Of a stretch of DNA of 64,000 nucleotides, positions 54,432 through 64,000 are shown in pieces. The position numbers and the translations under genes are program-made. Numbering within the stretch: position 1 is the first letter of the stretch; the number at the start of each line of letters is the position of its first letter. Source of the stretch: Microdochium bolleyi (Eukaryota > Ascomycota > Sordariomycetes > Xylariales > Microdochiaceae); the NCBI GenBank assembly GCA_001566295.1, contig KQ964245.1:129524-193523 (forward strand). Direction: 5' to 3'. Under the pieces are notes generated by a model. The model was not told the DNA's origin, made no database searches, and saw nothing but the letters and a program-made list of their open reading frames with translations.

Positions 54432-55259
54432 ATGTCGCTCGTCGCAACACAGTCCGGCGCCCTCGAGAGTCCACTGCGAGATGTGGCCCACCTCGCCCCG
54501 CCAGTACACCTGGACAAGTACATGATCTCCCCGACAGACTTCATCCGCCAGAGCCAGGGCCAAGTCCACAGGCTCGTCGCCGCCGTCATCGTCATGCACA
54601 TCGACTCGTCTTCGGGCACACCCAAGACCCTGCTGATCCAGCGCAGCAGACACGACTACATGGGCCTCTGCTGGGAGATTGCGGGCGGATCGTGCGAGGA
54701 CGATGACCACAGCATCCTGGTTGCCGCCGCACGGGAGCTCGAAGAGGAGGCTGGCCTCTGGGTGTCCAATATGATCGATGTCGTCGAGGATGACCACGAG
54801 TGGCTCGACCAGGGCAAGGTCTGGCGGAAGATGACGTTCTTGGCTGAGGCGGTGGCAGTAAAATGGGAGGTGCCGATGGAGTATGCGCTCGACAATGCCA
54901 ACTCGAAGTCAAACAGCACAGCCATGGCCACTTCCAACGGAGTGGCAGCTGCTACAGACATGGCCACCAATACACTCGAGCGCCCGATGAAGAATGCAGC
55001 CTCGGATCAGACGGATCAAAGCCAGAACGGCAACGGGTCGTGTCTCAGTCGGCAATCAATAACGGGCAACGGCACCAAGCCCAAGGACTTCCCGATCGTC
55101 ACACTCGATCCAAACGAGCACGAAGACTTCGTCTGGGCTTCAGAGGCTGAAGTAATGGCTGGACTCTGCGAAGGACGGACGTTAGTGTGGACCACGAAAG
55201 AGCAGCAGCTGGCGATACTCCGCGCCTTCGAGATGATAAGGTCATGCGGTCGTCTATAG
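54432..55259 (+). CDS. Nudix hydrolase domain protein
   Basis: A single exon; from the ATG at 54432 it encodes 275 residues. The frame is open back to 54294, but the upstream part looks like leader and AACACAATG precedes the conserved region. The Nudix fold is clear: VAAVIVM strand, TLLIQRS, WEIAGG, and the Nudix box helix R101-E102-L-E-E105-E106-A-G-L109 with the metal-binding glutamates. The first half of the box (GGSCEDDDHS) departs from GX5E: one residue longer with Asp/His instead of Glu. A low-complexity Asn/Ser/Thr-rich insert (about 158-225) interrupts the domain before DFPIVTLDPNEHEDFVWASEAEV. Nudix enzymes cleave nucleoside diphosphates linked to another group; the substrate cannot be told here. 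No signal peptide. Confidence 0.88.
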   Translation: MSLVATQSGALESPLRDVAHLAPPVHLDKYMISPTDFIRQSQGQVHRLVAAVIVMHIDSSSGTPKTLLIQRSRHDYMGLCWEIAGGSCEDDDHSILVAAARELEEEAGLWVSNMIDVVEDDHEWLDQGKVWRKMTFLAEAVAVKWEVPMEYALDNANSKSNSTAMATSNGVAAATDMATNTLERPMKNAASDQTDQSQNGNGSCLSRQSITGNGTKPKDFPIVTLDPNEHEDFVWASEAEVMAGLCEGRTLVWTTKEQQLAILRAFEMIRSCGRL

Positions 55260-55815
55260 TGTATGGATGCCCTCCATGACATATCAATCTACTTTCTATC
55301 GAGGTTGCTCCTTGTATTCCTGTTGCACAGCTCGGCATGATAAGCCTGCTTTGAGCCCTATCCTACTCCTGTACCCAACCAAGACGTCAAGGAAGACGTC
55401 CCGTGAGGAACACACAAGCGACCACCGCGAGTGGGATAGGACGAGGGCAGTCACAATACCATTAGAATAAAGTCACTCATCCCCGACCGGAATTATGCCG
55501 AACCATCCGACATCATTGTACAGCCAGGTCAGACACACCCGTCTAATTACACATGGCACGCACTTAAGTTCTTGTCAGAAACAGTGATATAGTTCATAAT
55601 AGTCATATATTGGATCTTGTGACAACAATATCTCGTAATGCCACGGTCGTCCTACGAAATGTGCTCGGAGACCTCGGCTCGCTTCTCACACTCCAAAATA
55701 GCATTGCTTTCTCTTCTTGGAGACGGAGCGCGACGGGAATGACGGCGCCGAGAGAAGACATAGGCCCACCCACGACTGCTCGCACGGCACGCCACCTCCC
55801 ACAGAAGAAACTCGC
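55260..55815. other. Intergenic between convergent Nudix and FucP-like transporter genes
   Basis: About 555 bp of A/T-richer 3' untranslated sequence; nothing else noted. Confidence 0.6.
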
Positions 55816-57323
55816 TTAGAGGTGCTTGCTGTCGTGGTGTGACTCGGTGGCGATGCCCATGCCCTCTGCCTTCTCGACCTCTGCGGCCGCAGCGCCGTCG
55901 ACGTTGACGATGCCGACCTGCGTCTCGGTAAAAGCGTCGGCGTTGTCACGGTACGCGGGGACAAAGTTGACGGCGAAGCTGTACGTGCTGGCCATGATGA
56001 AGAAGATGAGCGGGATGACCATGGCGATGTTGTTGCCCTTGTGGTCGGCGACGACGCCCGTGAGGGGCGGGACGACGGCGCCGCCAAGTACACCACCGAC
56101 GATGAAGCCGGAGCCGCGCTTCGAGTGCCTGCCGAGGCCGCGCATGCCGAGCGCCACGATGGTCGGGAAGCAGATGGACTCGAAGAAGAGGACGACGAAG
56201 AGCATGGCGATACCGGCGTTGCCGCCCACGGCCATGGACGGGATGACGAAGATGACGCACATGGTCAGGAAGACGAGGAAGACGATGCGGGGCTTGACGA
56301 ACTTCATGAGCGCGACACCGACGAAGCGGCCGAGCGCGAAGCCGCCCTGGGCGCCGGCGAAGAACTGCGCGGCCAGCGGGGTCGGGGTTCCGGGACGGGT
56401 CTGGACGACGTAGTTGATGAAGTAGGCGGCGATGGCGACCTGGGCGCCCGTGTAGCAGAACTGGGCGAACGAGGCGTGGAAGAGCTTGTACTGCTTGCGG
56501 AAGGGCTTGTCGCCGCTGCCGGCGTGCGTCTCGGCGGCCTGGAAGGCCATGTCGGCGTCGGTGATCTCGGGGATGTCGCTGAGGAAGAAGAGCAGCGCGA
56601 GCAGCAGGACGAAGCCGGCGATGGCAATGTAGACCCACTTGACGTTGGCGATGGCGGTGGCCTCGTCATCGAGGCCGAAAAAGGCCCAGGAGCCGATCAG
56701 GGGCGCGAGGATGGTGCCGATGCCGTTGAAGGCCTGGGACAGGTTGATGCGCATCTCGGAGTAGCGAGGGGGGCCGCACACGGTGATGTACGGGTTCGCG
56801 GCGGTCTCGAGGGAGCCGAGGCCGTTTCCGATGATGAAGATGGCCAGGCAGAAGCCGGCGAAGGAGTGGTGCTCGATCGAGGGCCAGGCCACGAGGGCGC
56901 CGATGCAGTAGAGAACCAGGCCCCAGATGAAGGTCGCGCGGTAGCCATAGTGCCGCAGGATCCACGCGGCGTGTCCCAAACTAGCCAGAGGGTAGGCACT
57001 GGGTTGAAGAAAAGAAGGTGGTTAGTCTACAAGGGCTGGCAAGATACGAGAAGATAGTCCAGGGGGGTGGACGGATGCTGGGGCACTCACCCAAAGTAGG
57101 CGGCCTGGAGACCGGCGGAGCGGGACTTCTCGATGCCGAGGGTGTCTTGGAAGTGCTTGTTGAGGGTGTCGAGCAGGCCGTAGGAGAACCCCCAGAGGAA
57201 GAAGAGGATGGTGACAAGGCAGATGGGGTAGATGGACTGGCGGAGGGTGAGCTCGGCAGCCTTTGTGCGCTGGTCGTCCGGGGCGCGGAGGGACCGGCGC
57301 TTCATGAAGTCCTTGAAGCCCAT
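55816..57323 (-). CDS. MFS sugar transporter, L-fucose permease (FucP / glucose-galactose) type
   Basis: Exon 1 is 57323-57091, the intron 57090-56999 (GTGAGT...CCAG, 92 bp), exon 2 56998-55816; 471 residues. The start is the ATG of MGFKDF, with an upstream in-frame ATG at 57422 giving only leader-like residues. Twelve helices are predicted. FucP-family hallmarks are SIYPICLVTILFFLWGFSYGLLDTLNKHF, LQAAYFGAYPLASLG (restored by the splice), FCLAIFIIGNGLGSLETAANPYITVCGP, NLSQAFNGIGTILAPLIGS, and in the second half FFAGAQGGFALGRFVGVALM. E. coli FucP is a proton symporter for L-fucose; fungal members may carry fucose, galactose, glucose or related sugars. A TATATAA box is about 130 bp upstream. 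No sugar-metabolism genes are adjacent. Confidence 0.93.
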
Positions 57324-57451
57324 CTCGACAGTCGGGAGGAAGAGCTTGACGTGTGAGGGAGAGGTGAGGTCGGGAGACAAGACGTGTGGACGAGAGTGAC
57401 ACGGCAGAGGTCGAGACAGCAAGAGAGTTTGCAGTGGGGGCGACGAGAACG

Positions 57452-57458
57452 TTATATA
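57452..57458 (-). promoter_or_regulatory. TATA box of the FucP-like transporter gene
   Basis: TATATAA on the minus strand, GC-rich on both sides, about 130 bp upstream of the ATG at 57323. Good position for a core promoter. Confidence 0.55.
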
Positions 57459-57742
57459 GCCCTGGCGAGAGCCCGAGAGATCAGCACGCGCATCTCGGAG
57501 TGGTTGCTACCTTGGAATCTGCAGCAGACTACAGACGCGCTAGAACAGGCCTCTGTGACGGCGAACATCACGCCAGCAGTGCACCGAGTATGCGATGGGG
57601 AGGACGAGGAGCTCCAACTGGCCCGCATCATGCAAGGCTCCCCCATGCTCTTCTCCACCCGCCTCCACGGCCATTCTCCACCTCCTCACGCTCCACCTCC
57701 ATGGGGAATTCCTGGCCGGGCCCTGCCCTTCTCCACCCCGCG

Positions 57743-57800
57743 CCCACCACCACCACCACAGTGAGCGGCAGTGAGCGGCAGTGGTTGGCAGTGGGCGGCA
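57743..57800. repeat. (CCA)n run followed by four copies of a 10-bp tandem repeat
   Basis: CCACCACCACCACCACA-type sequence at 57743-57760 is followed by GTGAGCGGCA twice exactly (57761-57780) and two variants (57781-57800). It lies about 440 bp upstream of the FucP-like start codon. Confidence 0.85.
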
Positions 57801-60800
57801 GTGGCCACCTGGTGACGTCCGTCCTCGGGGTCCTTTCCCCGTCGGGTATTTCCCCTTTCCCCCACGATGGATAATTACCCGTCTCTAAATTGCTCTGTGC
57901 CGTACCTAACGTACTTTAAAGTACCATAGGGACATTTGAGGCTCATCCCGCGAGGGGAAGCACGCCACAAGACAGCTTCACAAACGAGAAGCCATGGGGA
58001 TTCCACGAAACGCATGCGTTCCTCTGGCAGCCACCTTGGACAACACCCATCCACCCACCCACCATGGAGTCCTCCACAGGAGGCATCTGGGCGAGTAATT
58101 ACCCTGGCCGTGCGTCGGCCCAAAGCTTAAGGTCTGGTGTGCATCCCAACAGCCCAGAATATCGCGAGGCGGGGCCCCCGAGCTCCCACAATTACACCGA
58201 GCCCTGCCCGCCTTGGCACCGCTCCTCTGCTGGTCTTCCAAGGTTCTTCTCTGCCTCCTTCTTTCGCCTCCCGTCTCCGTCCCTCTCGCCTGCTCCCGAT
58301 CCTCGTGCGCTGATGGCCCGAGCCGGGCTCTCTTCCTCCAATCGGCAGTCAGTCTGCTGCAGATTCCCACTCAAATACCCTTTTGGCATCTGCTTCTCCG
58401 GATCATTAACGACTTGAAGCATCTCCAGATCCCCATACAGCTTCAGCTTCACCCACGGGGTATTTCCCCAGATTCTCGGATGCTGCCCACCACATCACTA
58501 ATGAGGAGCCGCTTCTCCATCATGTCTCCGTCCCTTTGATCTAGACCTCAGCCCTGCATGCGTGATGACACCTGCATCCAGCTCGTCCCAGCACTCGCTA
58601 GGTACCCAACGGAGTAGACCGAGACACTGCATCGACGTGGAGTTGACAGATGCACTGCAACTGTGGATTTCGCCGAGCGCCTCACTTCCCACCTGCTGGG
58701 GAGAAGGCATGCAGTACACATGTATCGCTGAATTGCTCGGGCGGCCGCGGCGCCTTGCCCGACGTTGAGGCTCCTGCGGGCAGCCCTCTCCTCGACCCTT
58801 GTCTGAGCTCACCTTGCCCTGCACCCATGCTCGACCACCCGGCGAACCAACTGCTGCTTGGCGTGCGGCACTTGTTGTTGGAGTCGAGCCACACCACACC
58901 GCACCAAACATCTTCCCCTCACGACGGAACTAAACGTCCCTTGGCAAGCTTAAGAAACGCCACCCACTCGCCCGCCCGCCAGTCCTCGCTAGCCCTCGCC
59001 AGCTTTACCTGGCTTGCGGCTGCTCAGGTTGCGCCACGCCCGCGGCACTATCACCTCGTGTGCACGACCCTTCAAACTTTGTGTCTGAGTGCGAATCGGC
59101 TGTTTTGGACGGTTTACCTGGTCACAATGACGAAAAATACAGGAGCTGAGCACACGCCGTGACCCGACGTGATTGTGCCTGGTGCCACCACGCCTGTCGC
59201 AACCTGACATGCACGCCGGCCAGCCCGCCCGTGGCAACCACCACGAGGGGAGGCTCCGTGCAGCCGCGTTCATCAGAGCACACTAATGCGATATCTAGAG
59301 TAGTCGAACCATTGAGACAGAGAAGCCATCGAACCACACAATCGGACCTTTTATCACGGTGATACACGCTCGGCGATACTCCCAATCTCGCAACAATATT
59401 CGAAACATTCGAGGGATATCAGTAGCTCAAAGCGATCTCGCAAGCATCCATCCCCCATACTTGAACCTGGGGTAGCCGCGTACTCACCACATGACTTGCC
59501 GACGAGGGGAGGTCAAAGTGTTCCAGGGGTAGGGTTCGTGGTCCAGCCCACCCCCTGTCCGTTTCAATGCTCCCAAGAACTTTGTCGGAGCGACAAGCTA
59601 AAAGCACGTCAACTGTGCACCAGCATGTTCTTGGCAATGAGGGTCTTCCCCTGGTTCGTAGTGTGTGAGATTGTATGTATGTAAGACGGTCTCGCCCTGG
59701 ATCGGGCAAGTCGATGCGTGATGCAGAGTAACGACATATCCACCCACCACTCACCAGCTGGGTCGCTGGCTGACAACGGCAGATCGCGCAACATGCATCG
59801 CTCAAATAGCTTCATGTCGCCAAGTCGCCGTTGCGCCGAGCATTTGTTTTCCCCCTGGTATCGGATTCGAAGCTGCTCACCGAGGATGGGCCTGTTGTGA
59901 GGTCTTCTGTCTGCTCACCGAGCCGGACTGGCGGCGTCGTGCTGGCTGACACGCCCGCTCAACCAAGTTCCACGGCCGGGCGACGGGATCCATGGTCGCA
60001 AGCGGAGACAATCCAAGTCCACTCGATGGTCTTCTGCGATCCGGAAACCCTCCCCACGAGTTCTCTCCGACGCGGAAGTCACCAGTTGTGGTGGTGAACT
60101 GACAAACGGCTGTTCTCAGCAAACACGCTCGATCGCGATGGGCAAGGTGCGGTGACGGCAAAACCCTGGGCTGTGCCTTACTCCCCGTCCGCCTCCACGA
60201 AGGTCCAGTGCTTACGACGTGGCCATGATGGCTGCGCCGGGGCGAAGCGAGCCGTGCGTCTTGGTGGAGATTCGGCAGCATGACAGTGGCGTCGTTCGCG
60301 GGCACGAGCTTTTCTCTCATCGAGGGCAGAAGTCTTCCACGTCGAGGAACGGATTCATTCCCCGCGACTCTGTGGGCCATTTCAACATCCTCACGTGGGC
60401 ACCGCTGTGGTTGTCCCTGGTCGCTCGCGATGTTGCAAAGACTTGAGCGTACATTCTCCCAATGCTCGACCCTCTCCGAAGGAGGGATACCGAAGCAGCC
60501 GGTCCAGCAAATTGTCACCTCTCGATTCGGGCCCCTCTAGAAAACGAAAGGATGTTGATACTGCGTGCACGACTCGCATGTCCGAACTCCATCTGGTCTC
60601 GTGGCTTCGTCTCGCATTCTAGAGACAAGGGCCAGCGGGCCTGAATACCGATGCTGTCCTGCGCTGACAGAACTGGCATATTCTTCTCCCCTCCAGGAAA
60701 CAGGAAATACAGTTCATTTCTCTTCACGGACATTGAGTCAAGGCCAAGAAAACCTCATCGCATTATGGTCTATCTTGGTAGACCCCAGATCAGCTAACAC

Positions 60801-61197
60801 GGATAGTCTACCATGTGTATTTGTTGCGCCAGCTTTCCGAAACACGACTTCTTCCTCTTAAATCTCCACGAAAAACAAACGCCAAACTCGGCGTCGCAGA
60901 TCCTCCTCACCACCGAAGCTTCCCCGGAATATCCCTCGTGACAACCGCCCGCATGCCCTTATCAGATGCCGTCCAGCCTTCATCCAACAAGACTCAGCGC
61001 ACCAATAAAGTAGACCCACGCCGCACAGCTAAGACTGCGAGATAGGATACTCTCAACGACAGAGTTGGCAGAGGCCCGTATCCTTTGTATTGTGCAGCGT
61101 GTGTCTGCTGGCGCACGCTCTCATAAACATCCAAAATCGGCACGGGAGCAATGAGAGCGCCAGCTTCCCACTTCTACCTCGCGTCAGCACCATGGCC

Positions 61198-62076
61198 CTA
61201 CTGACCCCCCTCCCCCTCCTGCCCCTCAGGCACGTGCAGAGAAGGCCTGATCGGCTCAAAATACCCCTCGACCTTCTGCGCCGCGCCCTCGCTGATGTCC
61301 CCGAAGCTGTTGACCCTGATCCAGACGTGCCGCCCGGTCTCGTAGCCGGGGATGTGGCCGCTCACGCCGTCGCGGAGCACGTACGCGAGGCTCAGGTCCG
61401 GGATCGGCCGGCGGTGCTGCAGCTGGCCCCAGGACCGCAGAGCGGACGCGAGGCGCTGCAGCACGGGGATCCCGTCGAGCCCTCGCGCCGCGGCGTAGTG
61501 GTCCGCCAGGAACAGGATGGTGCCGAGGGCGCGGCTGAAGTCGCGCGCCGCAGGGTCGAGCTGGTGCCGGTAGCTCTGGGATATGGCGGCGCAGCCGCGC
61601 AGGGTGCCCAGGCCGAGCGAGCAGATGCAGAAGCTCGTGTGCAAGGGGTCGATGGCGGCCGCCGTGCCGGGCCCGCCGTGCTCCAGGAGGGTGGCGAGCG
61701 TGGGGAGGTTGCACTCTGCGTGCACTGCGGCGACGGGTCGGAGGTAGATGTGCGGAGGAGGTGGCGGTGGTAATCCGTTCTCGGGAAGTTCCGGTGTGGT
61801 GTTGATGTTGTTCGTGATCTGATGGTGAAGAGTATGTGTCAATTTCTTGTTAGTGGCAGGTAAGTCGACAGCCAGGCTGTGACACGCGCGTCTGTCTTGG
61901 TCTGAGCCGCGTACCTGGCCCGGCACGGCTCCGGTGAGGTTTCGTATGGCCTCCGCGAACTGCTCGCTCGAGATCTCCTTATTGGACGTGCCGGCTTTGG
62001 ACTCGTCAGTCATCATGGCAACTGGATCGTCGTTGGTAGCGTGGCCATGTGGTGGGCTGTCTTGCTGGTCCGCCAT
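61198..62076 (-). CDS. Unrecognised protein with an in-frame 96-nt intron
   Basis: Start ATG at 62076. The frame is open to 61198 (292 residues), but a good intron fits at 61914-61819: GTACGC donor after GAVPGQ, ACTAAC branch site, ATCAG acceptor, length 96 nt. Spliced product: exons 62076-61915 and 61818-61198, 260 residues. A charged N-terminus (1-40) precedes NKEISSEQFAEAIRNLTGAV. A Pro6 run leads into a predicted alpha-helical domain: CICSLGLGTLRGCAAISQSYRHQLDPAARDF, ALGTILFLADHYAAARG, VLQRLASALRSWGQL and AYVLRDGVSGHIPGYETGRHVW. No signal peptide or membrane helix. I do not recognise the family and propose no function. Codon use is strongly GC-ending, consistent with a real gene. Confidence 0.65.
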   Translation of the reverse strand: MADQQDSPPHGHATNDDPVAMMTDESKAGTSNKEISSEQFAEAIRNLTGAVPGQVRGSDQDRRACHSLAVDLPATNKKLTHTLHHQITNNINTTPELPENGLPPPPPPHIYLRPVAAVHAECNLPTLATLLEHGGPGTAAAIDPLHTSFCICSLGLGTLRGCAAISQSYRHQLDPAARDFSRALGTILFLADHYAAARGLDGIPVLQRLASALRSWGQLQHRRPIPDLSLAYVLRDGVSGHIPGYETGRHVWIRVNSFGDISEGAAQKVEGYFEPIRPSLHVPEGQEGEGGQ

Positions 62077-63839
62077 GATGCTGGAGCTTGTCGTTCTCGA
62101 TTAGTCAAGGTCTAAGAGTGTGTCGCAGGCCGGCTCGTCGGTGTTGTGGTGGTTGTATCTCTCCAGGGGCTTGTGGGAGAGGGAGCTTGGATCTGCTCAA
62201 GTCGCTGCGCGTGATGGGAGACTTTCAAATAGTAGAGTGAGCACCTGGTCAGAACTTCCGGAGCACCAAGCCCCCGAGACGGTTCGTTTGCTGTTCTACA
62301 AGCTGTCTCTCCGCCTGGCTATCTTCCTGTCAGTGTTTGCGTGCTCGTCGCTCGGGAACGAGGCAGACAATTATCAAACGAGCCTGTCACATATACGATG
62401 ATGGCTGAGGAGTAGCCTAGAACTGCGTACTCATACTCGCGAAAGTGTTTTGTCACCATGGAGCTCTAGTTGAGAACTGGATCTATATGCCGCTCTGCAG
62501 CAGTTCTGACATATCCTTGCAGCTTCATCGTGTGCTGCGAATATGGTAGCTTGGCACTTCTTAGCCTTAGCCGCGATGTTGTCGCTCATGGTGTGCGGTT
62601 TCATTGCCGAGTTTCTCTGCTCCGCGACTTTCTTCGAGATTTCATTTCACCCTAGCTGTCAACATGACTCTAGACGAGGCGCTCGCTTCCCATACCGCTA
62701 ACCGATGCGTCGAATGGCGTATTGCCCATAAGGATGCAACCCAGACTAAGATTGTCGACAAGAGGATCTTTACTTGGAACCCTATATCCGTCACGCTCTA
62801 CGATCGGTCATTCACGCCCCGAAGTATCCGATAATACTCACAGCTGTTCTACTGAGCCGTGCATATACAGCGCCATCTTCAACACCCACTTATTAGTCGA
62901 TCCTGTTTAGGTTCTTTCACAAACAATAGATCCGCCCGTGAAGACCTGTTTGTCTGGATATGTGCTTCTGAGCTTAGAAAGATAAATAGACCATTCCATA
63001 ACGGGCGAATGATACTACTGCGAGTTTACATATGTGGCTTTCGATCCTGTACGAAGTGATATGACCGACAACCGTGCGCAGCCCGTTACCTGCAGCGATA
63101 GTTAAGAAATGCAACCGAGTAGACCAGGGAGACACAAAGGAAACGGCATGAAAAAGTGCTTCGTTGAAACTGTCTGTGTGCTCCACGAAGATAAAAACAA
63201 TAGCAATGTGATGATCAGGTCCCAGCCTAGGATTAAGAACATTCCTATGGCTACTTTGCGACTTCAGATGTATAAAGGACAGACTGAGAGGGATGACCTC
63301 CGGACGAGGTGTTCACTCGTAGTCGATGCGCTGCCGCTCTTGTGGAGCCTTTTGCCCTCGAGTTCTCGGATCGAAAGACCGTGGACTCTTACGCTTCTCT
63401 TCTCATCTTTACAAGGTGGATAACTCCGCGAAACCTATTCTCGGGTCTGGAGTGTTGCGGGCGGTGTAGTATGAGTGCGGCCGCAACTAGACCACGTCGG
63501 CAATTGAGCCCAGATCTTGGCGGCGAATCGCGGGGATTACAGGGACCGCGCCGTCAGACCTGCGGCAAGTTACCACCGGTAACTGAAAAGTATACCCCGG
63601 AACTTAAAAAGTCGGCCCCAGAATAGAACCCCCTGTCAGGCGATTGCTGCCCTAAAACATCCCATTCTGGGGTATCAGTGTGGCACCACGTCACTACAGT
63701 AGGGGGGACCTTAAACATCCAAGACAGCACCCATGAAATAAGCACGGCCAACCAACCGGGTTTCATGTCGCGAGGCTCTCACTCGAGTTGGGTAGCTCTG
63801 CTTTCTCTTTCAAATTGATTCAACAGCCTAGACCCAAAC
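62077..63839. other. Intergenic: divergent promoters; small unsupported ORF
   Basis: About 1.76 kb, noticeably A/T-richer from about 62.5 to 63.3 kb. A 56-codon ATG frame at 62664-62834 (starts MTLDEALASH) reads plausibly but has no support. A perfect 9-bp inverted repeat (CCCCAGAAT at 63616-63624, ATTCTGGGG at 63664-63672) lies about 170 bp upstream of the next gene. Confidence 0.45.
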
Positions 63840-64000
63840 ATGGCGCCGCCGACAACAGCGATTGCCTCACACGGCGATCTGGAGTCGAAGCCCAAGGCCA
63901 TCTACGGCTCTGGCAAGACCATCTTGCGCATTGGGTGAGTGACTTCCCACAACACTCGTCAAAGTGACTGAGAGCAGGTTTGCGAGACTCGGTTTACAAC
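63840..64000 (+). CDS. First exon of an unidentified gene, truncated by the window end
   Basis: The ATG at 63840 (ACAATGG-like context: AAACATGGC) opens a 31-codon exon, 63840-63934, ending at a consensus GTGAGT donor in phase 2 after ILRIG. It encodes MAPPTTAIASHGDLESK and continues to YGSGKTILRIG. A possible acceptor (GAGCAG) at 63977 would give a 43-nt intron and continue FARLGLQ to the window end; equally, the intron may extend past the edge. The Tyr...LRIG pattern followed by a splice is reminiscent of fungal periplasmic-binding-protein-like (tungstate-type) proteins that continue with NGGAG, but that part is not visible. Function unassigned. Confidence 0.5.

Larger units (their letters stand above)
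57324..61197. other. Long intergenic region upstream of the FucP-like gene
   Basis: About 3.9 kb between two minus-strand genes. It holds the FucP-like promoter (TATA at 57452-57458), a CCA run and a 10-bp tandem repeat (57743-57800). No frame in 58-61 kb shows a domain, a good start context or matching splice sites. Content of the rest is unknown. Confidence 0.45.

Noticed and set aside
56041..57057. 338-codon plus-strand frame
   Set aside because: Antisense to the FucP-like transporter; Gly/Asp/Glu/Val-rich translation is the mirror of its GC-rich hydrophobic codons.
56990..57095. Suspected frameshift at the FucP-like intron
   Set aside because: Rereading the donor shows GGGTGAGT, so exon 1 ends in phase 2 and the join yields AYFGAYPLASLG without any shift.
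62664..62834. 56-codon ORF starting MTLDEALASH
   Set aside because: Too short and unsupported by domain, codon bias or splice signals; mentioned in the gap entry only.

Overview
The window is nuclear DNA of a filamentous ascomycete (Pezizomycotina), most probably a Sordariomycete. The protein-coding genes carry short introns (about 40-100 bp) with fungal donors (mostly GTRNGT types) and CTAAC/CTGAC-like branch sites. Other fungal signs are CT-rich leaders, two Zn2Cys6 transcription factors, an RTA1 protein, a fungal-type RNA-dependent RNA polymerase and a lone Pol III tRNA gene. The species assignment is inference. I see no operons, phage, IS elements, CRISPR arrays or rRNA, and no clear transposon or RIP-degraded block.

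Layout. 1-965: 5' part of an EthD/alpha-beta hydrolase fusion gene, cut by the window edge (minus). 2219-5038: PHO88/SND3 and RAD14/XPA (plus). 5657-9624: RNA-dependent RNA polymerase (minus). 10353-12189: membrane-anchored histidine-phosphatase-like protein whose catalytic motifs look lost (minus). 13972-15450: F-box-like protein (plus), convergent with RFC3 at 15789-16958 (minus). 18536-19729: conserved-looking membrane/coiled-coil/Cys-rich protein (plus), convergent with a zinc-ribbon-like low-complexity protein at 20389-22352 (minus). 23368-23440: tRNA-Thr(AGU). 23902-26343: F-box/LRR-like protein (plus). 27125-29102: MFS drug:H+ antiporter-like transporter (plus). 31751-33073: mannosyl-3-phosphoglycerate synthase (minus). 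37271-40619 and 41966-44338: two Zn2Cys6 regulators (minus), the second with 13-nt and 10-nt microexons through its zinc cluster. 47563-49286: Cys-rich single-pass membrane protein (plus). 49815-50975: RTA1-like protein (minus). 54432-55259: Nudix hydrolase (plus). 55816-57323: fucose-permease-type MFS transporter (minus). 61198-62076: unrecognised protein with an in-frame 96-nt intron (minus). 63840-end: first exon of a gene that leaves the window (plus).

The left half (1-27 kb) is compact and mostly housekeeping: ER targeting, nucleotide-excision repair, replication clamp loading, RNA silencing. The right half (29-64 kb) is looser, with gaps of 2.6-4.2 kb around the mannosyl-phosphoglycerate synthase, the transcription factors, the transporters and the membrane proteins. 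I see no shared pathway linking these genes and no biosynthetic cluster. The most unusual items are the two consecutive microexons, the degenerate membrane phosphatase, the fungal copy of a thermophile-type osmolyte enzyme, and a good TATA box without an obvious gene at 31291.

All multi-exon models were built by hand from splice signals and reading-frame closure, and every complete model sums to a whole number of codons. Family names rest on motif recognition, not on database searches.
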